DNA from: Kalaharituber pfeilii
Lineage: Eukaryota > Ascomycota > Pezizomycetes > Pezizales > Pezizaceae
DNA length: 64,000 nt
Direction: 5' to 3'
Assembly (NCBI GenBank): GCA_015179045.1
Contig: WHUZ01000019.1
Span: forward strand, 186,001 to 250,000
A model generated the notes under the pieces. It searched no databases. It worked only from the letters and a program-made list of their open reading frames with translations, and was not told where the DNA came from. Below, in pieces: positions 54,601 through 64,000 of this stretch; the stretch's first letter is position 1, and each line of letters begins with the position of its first letter. The translations under genes and the position numbers were made by a program.

Positions 54601-57600
54601 GACCACGCAAAATACTGGGCTGAAACGAGGGTTATCAAAAACCACAGACTCCGCACTCAAAGACACACCCTCCTCGGCGCGCAGATGCCCAACTCCGTAG
54701 ACAGCCACCCAAGATGGCGCAATTACCTCCGCAAGAAGGAAGTCCCGTGGCTCAACGACCATCAGATTGAAGGAAAAGTCATCTTCCCCGCCGCGGGCTA
54801 CATCGCTATGGCTATCCAGGCAATATGCCAGATTCAGAAGGAAGATGCCATCATCAAGAACATTCTCCTCAAGGACATTGCTGTCAAGAGTGCTCTCGCG
54901 CTCAACGACACCGACGCCGGAAATGAAGTCATTCTCGAGCTACGACCTGCGCCCATCTCCGCCAAGTCCACCGACGACGCATGGCGCGAATTCGTCCTGT
55001 TCTCCTACGATGAAAACGAGCGCTGCCAGGAGCACTGCAGGGGTTTGATCTCCGTGGAGCTTGGATCGTCTCCTGCTGCCGTTGAGCCGACTCTTAATCT
55101 CTATACCAACTTTGCTGATGTGCGTGAACAAACTCGCCGCACCATCCCCTCCGCCAAGTACTACAACCATCTCCGCACATTCGGTCTCGGCTACGACGCA
55201 AACTTCCAGTGCCTCAAGGGCAATGTTGAGAGCGGCGCTGGCTTCTCTATCGCACCGTTGGAATTCGAAGTCGCAAAATTCGCGGAAGAGCCTCATGATG
55301 TTACTTATCTCCACCCGACCCTCCTTGACTCTAGCTTCCACCTCCTCTTCCCCGCCATCGAATCCAGCCTTGGTCGCCCGCTCTCCGAGCCTTTCGTTCC
55401 TACTTTTATGCGCAGCATGAAGGTTTCCGGTGAATTCGTCTATCAGGATCAAACTGCTCCCCTTGTCAAGTACCAGGGTTACTCTCGCGCTCACCTTCGC
55501 GGTCCTCGTGTCGCCTACGCCGACCTCCGCATCCACGATGCCGCTGCAGAGAAGCTTCTTGTCGAAATCATTGGCCTTGAGTGCACTGCTCTTGGTGGCG
55601 GAAGCAGCGAGGAGGCTTCTGGTCGCTCTCTCTTCTTCCGCACCAGGTGGCAACCAATGTTCGATTTCCTCGCCGGCTGCGACCTCCTCCGTCAAGAATC
55701 CGTTGGCATCTCTACGCTCGTCGATATCTACGCTCATCAATACCCAAACACAAAAATCCTGCACATCACGGAGGACGCAGAAAAGGCACGGGAGGTGTTG
55801 AAGTACTTGGGAGGAAATAATGGGGACAGGAGACGCTTTGCTAGCTTGAATGTTGTTTCTGGTAAGCTTTCTACTTTTGATACTCTCGGTGGGATTGAGA
55901 AGGAATGGAATGGATTGGTTAGTAGCAAGGACGTAAAGGAGGGTGAATATGATCTTTTGGTTGTCAGTGAAGGAACTGTTGTGGATGGGGATGTCGCTAG
56001 ATTTGTCAAGCAGGGTGGTGTTGTCCTCAGTGACCGTGTAACAGTGGATACTATTGGACTCACTCCCATGTTTGGTACTACTGCTGTGAGGGCATGGCGA
56101 AAGACTGTGGAGAAGCCGGAGGCTGCGAAGAGCCTTGCTATTTTGATGCCCAAGAAGCCATCCAAGAGGACTTTGGAAGTCGCTGCGAAGTTGGAGAAGG
56201 AGTTTGCAAGCACTTCCAGGTTCACGATTGAGGAGGCTGCAGGAAAATTGAATAGTGTGCCGTTGACCCTTGCGGTCTTGGTGAATTTGGATGAGGATTT
56301 GTTTGTGGAGGATATGGGTCCAAGCGAGTATGAGGCTGTGAAGAAGGTGTTTACTAGGACGAAGCAGAATGCGGTGTGGGTTCTTGAGGTGGGTTTTTTC
56401 AAAGATGTTGACTTGAACTTTCTTGGGTGATACTGATTATTTCCATAGGGAGCTCAGCTCGACGCACCAAAGCCTCAACAGGCAGTTATTGTCGGACTGG
56501 CCCGTTCCATCCGCAGCGAAAATGAAGAAAGCCGCCTTGTCACTCTCGATCTCACCCCAACCGCCTCCGCCTCTCACGTTGCCTCTCGCATCATCACTTT
56601 CCTCGATCCTACCATTGCCGAGGATGAAATCTCGGACCGCAACGGCACCATCTCCATCCCCCGTGTCGAGGCTGATGACTCCCTCAACTGCAAGCTCCGA
56701 AATGGTGTGCGCAGGGAGGCTCGCCTTGAGCCCTTCATCCAGGAGAGGAACCTTGCTCTGAAGATCGGAAAGGCTGGTTTGCTTGAGACTCTTGCTTTCG
56801 GAGATGACGAGGATGCGTTGGATCACCCACTACAAGACGATGAAATCGAAATCGAGGTCAAGGCATCTGCAATCAACTTCCGTGACGTTGCTGCATCTAT
56901 GGGTATTATTAACGAATACAATCTCGGAGATGAGTGTGCTGGTATTGTTGTCAAGAAGGGTAAGGATGTGAAGGATGAGGACTTCAAGATTGGTGATCGG
57001 GTTGTCGCATGGCGCCCAGGTCAGGGTGCGCACAGGAGGATCGTCAGGAACCCAGCTAGCCTCTGCTACCGCCTCCGTGGAGAATTGCCTTTTGAGATTG
57101 CGACCGCCCTCCCATTGATTCTCACCACCGCCTACTACGCCCTCGTCGATGTTGCCAGGCTCCAACCTGGTGAAACTATTCTTATTCACTCTGCTCTCGG
57201 CGGTGTCGGTCAAATGGCTCTCCAGATTGCTCAGAACATTGGTGCTACCGTCCTTGCGACTGTTGGTAGCCAGGCTAAGCGCGATATCCTCAAGACAAAA
57301 TTCGGGTTGAAGGATGAGCAAATCTTCTCTTCTCGTGATGCTTCCTTCGTCAAGGGATGCCTCGAATACACTGGCGGTAAGGGTGTGGATGTTGTCCTCA
57401 ACTCCCTCGCTGGTAAGCTCCTCCACGCTACATGGTCTTGCGTCAATGCCTTTGGTCGCTTCATCGAAATCGGTAAGAGAGATATCCACGAAAACACAAA
57501 GATCGACATGGACCCCTTCCGCCGCAACGTTACTTTCGCATCCGTCGACTTGGTCACCATGTTCGAGCGCAACAAGCCCCTCGGTGCCAAGGTCTTCAAG

Positions 57601-60600
57601 GAGTGCTGCGAGATGGTCCACGAGGGCAAGATTCAGCCTCCAGAGCCTATTACTACTTTCACCTATGCAGAGGCGCAGAAGGCATTCCGTTTGATGCAGA
57701 TGGGTAAGCACACTGGTAAGCTGGTGTTGATGCCGAAGGAAGATGATATTGTGCCGGTGCTGCCGCAGACATATAGAGAAGGAAAACTATTCAAGGCGGA
57801 TAAGACTTATTTGTTGGTCGGAGGTTTGGGAGGTTTGGGTAGGACTTTGGCGGAGTGGATGGTGAGGAAGGGTGCAAAGAGCCTTGCTTTCTTGTCGAGA
57901 TCTGGGGACGCCAGACCCGAGGCCAAGAGCTTGGTCGAGTGGCTGAGAGACAGGAAGGTGAATGTCGAGGTCTACAAGGGAGATATTAACCAGTTCAACG
58001 CAGTCAAGTCCGCCGTCGACGCCATCGGCCAGAAGCTCGGTGGTGTGTTTCAGGCCGCGATGATTCTTCAGGACGCTCCTTTCGAGCAGATGACATACAA
58101 GCAGTGGTTCACCGGCTTCGACCCCAAGGTCAAGGGTACATGGAACCTCCACAAGGCTACCCTCAGTCACAAACTCGACTTCTTCATTTGCTTCTCCTCC
58201 ATCTCCACCATCATCGGAGGAAAGGCTCAGGCCAACTACTCTGCCGGTAACGCTTATCTCGATGCCCTCATGCGCCACAGACGCGAGCTCGGGCTCAAGG
58301 GTACTACAATGAACTGCGGTATGATTGTCGGCGTTGGTGCAGTCTCCGAAGATGCAGCTCTCGAAGCTATCATGAAGCGAATTGGTTACGATGCGGTCAA
58401 CGAGGAGGAGGTTCTCTATCAATGCGAGGAAGCAGTCCTTGCTGAAATGAACTCCCCGACTACCAACGCTCGCGGCGTCGACACTTACCAAATCATCACT
58501 GGTATTAACCTCTCCCGCGACGACCTCTACTGGGCACCAACTCCCAAGTTCCGCAACATCTACGCCAACCACGACTTCTCCGGCAGCGGCAACTCCGAGG
58601 GCGCTGCCCAAAATCTCTCCGTTGTACTCCGCTCCGCCGCTAACCTCGAGGAGTGCACTACTCTCCTCTGCCAGGCATTCGTTGAGAAGATCGCTGCTGT
58701 CTTGGCTGTCGGCGCTGAAACTATCATCCCAACTAACTCTCTCGCTGCTTATGGTCTCGACTCTCTCGTTGCTGTTGAATTGAGGAACTGGTTCTTGAAG
58801 ACTGTCGGTGTGGATATTGCGCTTTTCGATGTATTGGGTGCTAAGACTATTAACTCTCTTGTTGCGAAGGCTGCGGCTATGATTCCTCTTGGTGCTGTCG
58901 AGGAGAAGGCTGCCGGAAAGGCTGAAGGTGTAGCTGACAAGACGAGCGAAGCTAAGGAGGAAGAGAAAGAGACTATTGCATTGGTTGCTGGGGCTCGCGG
59001 TGATACTGTCCCCATGTCTTTCTACCAGAGGAGATTGTGGTTCATCCACAACTTTATTGAGGATAAGGCGTTCTTGAATTTGCCGGTTGTTGTTAACCTC
59101 AAGGGTAAGCCGGATGTTGAGGTTCTGAAGGAGACTTTGAACGAGATGGTGAGGAGAAATGAGATGTTGAGGACTAGGTTCTATGAAGGAGACGAAGATG
59201 CAGAGCAGGAGATTTTGGATGCGGATGAGATTGACCTTGAGCTTCCATTCCACGACCTTACATTCAGCGCAAAGCCGGAAGTCGCCCTTCAACACCTCAC
59301 TACTCGCTTGGGCAAGACTACCGTGCTGGAGATTGAGGAGGGTGAAGTGTTCAATATCCACCTTGCACAACTCGGAGAGGAAGAGTATGCCCTTATTTGT
59401 ATCCTCCACCACATTGCCATCGACCGTGGTAGCAGCAAGCCTTTCTTGGACCAGATGGTACCCCTCTACGACGCAATCAAGGCTGGCAATCCCGAATCTG
59501 TACCAGAGCCAGCTCTTCAATATGCCGATTTCACCATCTGGCACAATGCCCTCCTCGCTTCGCCCCAACTCCATCCCGATATCGAGTACTGGAGACAAAG
59601 ACTCGCTGGCGCACCAGAGGTTGGCCCACTCCTTCCGTTCGCCAAGGCGGAGAGGCCTGCATACAATGACTACAAGAGGAGCATTCTCATCGACTGGCTC
59701 GATATCCCTGTTCTCAACCGCCTCAAGCGTGTCTGCACACGTGCCGGTCTTACTCCATTCCAGTTCTTGCTAGCTGCATTCCGCACATTCCACTACCGGT
59801 ACACTGATGAGAAGGATCTCACTATACTCATGATCGACGGTAACAGGCCCCATCCGGATGTCGAGAATATGCTTGGTTTCTTCGTAAATATGATGCCAGT
59901 CCGTGTCGTCCTCGAGAACGACGAGGTTACCTTTGATCAACTGCTTGAGCAAGTCCGCGAATTGGCTGTTGAAGCTATCCAGCATAACGCAGTTCCATTC
60001 GACGCCATCATCAACGCTCTCGGTGTCAAGAAGGATCCAAGCCACTTCCCTCTCGCACAAGTCGTCATCAACTACCAGATCCACGGCAAGATCCCCAAGT
60101 ACACTACTAAGGACTTCGAGATGTACGACGTCAGGGGTGACGATATTCCGACTGCATGCGAAATGAACCTTGAGGCTTTGGAAGATCCGGAGAAGGGTTT
60201 GAGCTTGAGGCTTGAGTACAGCTCTACACTCTACGGCAAAGAGGAAATGGAGCGCTTCTTGGAGAACTTCTTGGTCTTCTTGACCAGCGCTGTTAAGGAT
60301 CACCGCCAGCCATTGAGTGAAATCGCCATGTGTGGTGAGAAGGAGATGTCAAGGCTCCAGAAGGCGTACCACAACAACACCTTCACCAAGAATTTCTGGG
60401 ACGGCCAGTCGGTTATTGACAAGATCATGGAGCAGGCTGAACTGACTCCAAATGCGACCGCCATTGTGACCTCCAGCGGCGAGACTGCGACCTATGCAGA
60501 GCTTGCAAATAAGGCATCGCGATTGGGACACAAGCTCCGTGAGATGGGTGTGAAGCAGGGAAACCAAGTCGGATTGCTCTCGAGACCCGGTGTTGAGGCT

Positions 60601-63600
60601 ATTGCCTCCATGATTGGTATTTTGGCTAATGGTGCTGGTTATGTTCCGCTTGATCCGGACTTTGCAGTGGATAGGTTGGCGTTCATGATTGAGGATTCTG
60701 GCACGGAGATTGTGGTTGTTGGGAGTGGATTGAAGGATTTGGCGGTGAAGGTTGTGGGAGATAGCAAGAAGACGTTGGCGGTTGCGGAGGGAATTAATGC
60801 TGCTGGGAAGTTGACTCCGGTGAATGTCACTGGAAATGAGCCTTTTTACACCATCTACACATCTGTGAGTATTTTTCGGAAGTGATGCAAGTGACAGGTA
60901 CTAACAATCGGGGGTATAGGGATCCACGGGTAAACCAAAGGGAGTTGTCTTGACTCAAAATAACACACAGTCCATGTTGAGCACTCTTCATCGCGACTAC
61001 AAGTTCTCCTCTAGCGATGCATTCCTCCACCAGTCCTCCATCTGCTTCGACCTCTCCATTGTGCAGATTTTCAACGCTCTTACTGCCGGTGCCACTGTCT
61101 GTGTTGCTGAAGCCGAGATCCGCAAGGACCCAAGCGCCCTCGTCGCTTTCATGAAGGACTCCGGTGTTAGTTTCACCTACTTCACTCCTACCCAGTTTGC
61201 TCTCCTCGTCGACCAGGCCGCGGACTCTCTCAAGCACCTCCACAAATACCGCGTTGCTTTCTTCGCTGGTGAGCGCCTCCCAGTCCGTGTCGCCAAGGCG
61301 TTCTATGACTTGAAGACTCCCGCTACTGCATACAACACCTGGTCCCCAAGTGAAGTTGTCGTCCAGACCACCATCCACAGGGTTGAATATCCCAACGACG
61401 ACACCACCAGCATCCCCATCGGTTACCCATTGGCAAACTGCAGGCACTACATCCTCGATAGCAAGCGCCAGGTTCTCCCACTCGGACAAATTGGTGAGAT
61501 CTGCGTCGGCGGTGCCCAAGTCGGTGTTGGATACTTGAACCGGCCTGCTGCAAATGCAAAGTCCTTCATCGAGAGCGAATATGCTACTGAGGACGACAAG
61601 GCACGCGGATGGACCAGGATTTTCAGAACCGGTGACCGTGGTCGGTTCCGTCCTGATGGACAGCTCGAGTTTCACGGAAGAATTGCTGGCGACAAGCAGA
61701 TCAAGCTGCGGGGCTACCGAATCGATTTGGGGGAGGTTGAGCACAGGATCTACACCAACACCTGCGACGAGAAGAATCAGCCGGAGTTGATTGATTTGTC
61801 TGTTGTGGCTAGGGAGACTGCTGTCGATACTTCCGGTATCGGTGACAGCCGCCAACTCGTCGCTTACCTCGTCCACAAGGAGAAGTTGACTCAACAGAAA
61901 AAGCAAGCGTTCGTCACCCGCCTTCATGAAGAGCTCGGAAAGATCCTTTCCTCATACATGTTGCCAAATGGATACCAATTCCTTAACGCCCTCCCGGTGA
62001 CTATTGGTGGCAAGGTTGACCGTCAGAACTTGCTCACCCGAGAGTTGGATCTCATCTTCCCTGGTGCTGAAACGAAGAGCGAGAAGCAGGAAGCTAACAC
62101 CAGCGCTGTCGATCCTGAGATCCTCAGCAAGATCAAGGATCTCTTCAAGGCTGTTCTCAAACTCCCTGCCAGCCGTGAATTGGACGCTACCGACAATTTC
62201 TTCCAGCTCGGTGGACAGAGTGTGCTTTTGGTGAGGCTGCAAGCTAGGATCAAGAAGGCTTTCAAAGTCGCTCCCCTCCTCTCTGACCTCTTCAAGGAGC
62301 CAACTCCTCTTGGTGCTACCGAAGCCGTGGTTAAGATGATGCAGCCTGCTAGTGGATCGTTGAAGGCAAAATCTGCTTCTAATGGCGTGAATGATATTGT
62401 TGATTGGCAGACTGAGGGAATGTTGCCGACTGAGAGGAAGTATACTGTGCAATATGGAGCTGCACGCATTAAGGGGGACGATATCGAGACTGTGTTCATG
62501 ACTGGAGTGAGTATCGGATACTTTTTACTACGATGAAGAATATTGCTAACAATAAATTAGATTGACTCCTTCATTGGGACCCACATGTTGGCGGAAGTTC
62601 TCTCCTCCGTCAACCCACCCACTGTTTACCTTCTTGGTACTCGCCAGCCCATCACCCACGCCGCCGTCGTCAAGTCCTTCGAGGACTTCAAGCTCTTCAC
62701 CCGCACGCTTACTCGCGATGTCCTCACCACCAGGACTGTCTGCGTCGATGGTACTCTTGAGCAGCCACATTTTGGCCTCAGCGACCGCGCATTCCGCAAA
62801 CTTGGGCAGCAAGTTCAGGCCATCTACTCCATTGGTGCACAGATCTCGCTCCTCAAGAGCTACGCCGACCTGAAGCGCTTGAACGTTGAAGCCCTCTTGG
62901 ACATTATTGAGCTCGCTGGACACGGAAGGACACTCACCCGACTTAACCAACTTTCTACATGGTCCGTCCCACATCTTCAGACCTTGGGCAGCCCTAGCCT
63001 CACCCGACCATCCATCGTCATCGATGAGACCCCTGTTGTCCACTTCACTCCTGAGCCAACGAACGAGCACGGTTACTTCAAGTCCCGCTGGGTTGCCGAG
63101 AATCTCCTCACCCAGGCTGCTGAACGTGGCTTCGATGTGCGCATTTACCGTGCCTCGGCTGCCACTGGCTCCACTCTTACCGGCATCCCAGAGCCCGCAG
63201 ACGACTTTGTTCGCACCATGGTCATCGAAGGCTTCGTCCGCTCCGGGTACATTCCTCAACTCAACCCGGAGCATCCAGACTTCGTCGTCGACCTTGTGCC
63301 CGTGAACTACCTCACCAACTCGCTCTACAGGCTCTCATTCGATGATCTTCCACCTGCCAACTCGCCCGCCATTTACCACCTTACAAACCCATCGCCATTG
63401 TCAATCTACACTCTTGCTACTGTGATGCGCGATATTACGGGCAAGGAGGGCACTATCGTCAGCCTTGATGAGTGGCTCGAGAAGGTTATGGCCAGCGGAA
63501 AGGATGAGCAGGAGATGCTTGGGTGGTCCGTGCTGAATGGATATTTGAAGAAGGGACACATCATGTTTGCGCTTGACCAGAGCTTGACGGAGGATTGGCT

Positions 63601-63715
63601 TGAGAGGGTCGGAAAGGATGTTGAGTGCCCGCCAATTGATGCGGCTTATTTGAAGGGAATGATGGAGGCGGAGAAGAGAGCAGTGGTGAGGGGCGGTGGT
63701 GTTGCAGCGGAGTAA
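51679..63715 (+). CDS. Hybrid highly reducing PKS-NRPS megasynthase (KS-AT-DH-ER-KR-ACP-C-A-T-R)
   Basis: Six exons: 51679-52066, 52140-52262, 52322-56388, 56449-60864, 60920-62506, 62561-63715. GT-AG introns of 54-73 nt, TACTAAC branch site in intron 4; 3911 aa. KS (~30-455): DTACSSS Cys198, His333, NIGH His371. AT: GHSSG, Ser654. [12 protein letters not shown]is984, LLDSSFH Asp1173. About 1277-1407 is a methyltransferase-like segment without the glycine-rich SAM motif, then a structural psi-KR. ER: LGGVGQ 1776-1781. KR: GGLGGLG, Tyr2123, Asn2127. ACP Ser2298. C (~2380-2820): HHIAIDR 2513-2519. A (~2850-3372): GSTGKPKG across intron 4, FRTGD, GGKVDR. T: LGGQS, Ser ~3432. R: TGIDSFIG, YFKSRW 3699-3704. 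It would build a reduced polyketide, couple it to an amino acid and release it reductively or by cyclisation. Product and cluster partners are not visible. Confidence 0.93.
55640..56030 (+). other. Decayed C-methyltransferase segment within the PKS-NRPS
   Basis: Residues ~1277-1407 still align in pattern with fungal PKS methyltransferases: [11 protein letters not shown] where active enzymes have '..nP..kiLEIGaGtG', [12 protein letters not shown] where they have 'f..gsYDlviasnvlH', and VKQGGVVL near the end. The SAM-binding glycines are gone ([14 protein letters not shown]), and the segment is only about 130 residues, well short of a full domain. It is therefore expected to be catalytically dead, so no alpha-methyl branches should be added by this domain. 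Confidence 0.6.
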
Positions 63716-64000
63716 AGTGTGAGGGATTGAAAAAGGAATAGGATAAATTGGAGGGTGGGAGGGGGAGGGCGGTTGGTTTCTCTTCTTTTTGGGGGATAAA
63801 AAATCGTCTCTCTTATAATTTTTTTTTTTTTTTCCTTATTCTCATGTATGATTTTTTTTTGTTATGGATCTGGTATCTCCTTTTTTTTTTTTTCCCTTTT
63901 TTGTCTTGTTTTTTTTTTTTTTTCGGTTGGACGCAATGAGGGAATGGGAAAAATGGGAGAGATATGGAGGGGGTTTAAGGATTATACGAAGGTTTTGCTC
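63716..64000 (+). terminator. 3' UTR / polyadenylation region of the PKS-NRPS
   Basis: After the TAA at 63713-63715 the sequence becomes strongly T-rich, with T-tracts at about 63819-63833, 63878-63894 and 63909-63923. No canonical AATAAA is seen; GGGGATAAAAAATCG near 63792 is the closest A-rich word. No further gene begins before the window ends. Confidence 0.4.

Noticed and set aside
57787..59598. A 603-codon minus-strand open frame across the PKS-NRPS
   Set aside because: It overlaps the catalytic KR, ACP and C domains read on the plus strand. It arises from codon bias and encodes no recognisable family.

Overview
The window looks like repeat-rich nuclear DNA of a filamentous fungus, most likely an ascomycete (Pezizomycotina). 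The evidence is short GT-AG introns of about 45-130 nt with TACTAAC-type branch sites, a hybrid highly reducing PKS-NRPS, NACHT-ankyrin NLR-like genes with a fungal STAND N-terminus, an HET-type gene relic, Tad-type LINEs and an intron-containing tRNA. The species cannot be named from sequence alone. Five protein-coding genes look real: a coiled-coil/fascin-like protein, two NLR paralogues, a protein distantly like the fungal 2OG-dioxygenase family, and the PKS-NRPS. There is also one tRNA-Asn and one HET-like pseudogene. Most of the rest is transposon-derived or featureless.

Layout. 1-13 kb: mostly non-coding, with the fascin-like gene (3708-4750, minus), a 435-bp TA-flanked MITE, two copies of an inverted-repeat element, and a complex repeat (C1, 9598-11236). 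13.05-21.60 kb: copy A of a large direct duplication, holding an internally deleted LINE, a short 5'-truncated LINE inserted after the duplication, and NLR gene A (16664-20868, minus, 5 exons, 1318 aa). 21.7-24.8 kb: a dead Tad-type LINE ORF2. 25.1-26.95 kb: repeat C2, an inverted copy of C1. 26.95-28.22 kb: a Tc1/mariner-like TIR element. 28.23-37.88 kb: copy B of the duplication, with the same deleted LINE and NLR gene B (31475-37097, minus, 5 exons, 1365 aa). Intron 2 of gene B carries a 1283-bp TIR transposon with a clean 4-bp target duplication. 38.1-41.7 kb: the acidic 2OG-like gene with an apparent C-terminal frameshift. 42.1 kb: the tRNA. 42.7-43.2 kb: a second MITE. 44.1-46.0 kb: the HET-like pseudogene. 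46.0-51.6 kb: no genes recognised. 51.68-63.72 kb: a six-exon PKS-NRPS of 3911 aa.

Functionally there are two themes. The first is non-self recognition or programmed cell death: two intact NLRs (HeLo-like N-terminus, NACHT, near-identical ankyrin repeats that differ in number and at variable positions) and a dead HET-like gene. The second is secondary metabolism: a single megasynthase, KS-AT-DH-(decayed MT/psi-KR)-ER-KR-ACP-C-A-T-R, with a well-preserved ER motif and non-canonical residues in the terminal reductase. The NLR duplication is a useful natural comparison, because each copy gained its own mobile element after duplication and so preserves the empty site for the other. Exon joins were deduced by hand from reading frames, splice signals and comparison of the two copies. 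Family assignments come from motif recognition, not from searches.
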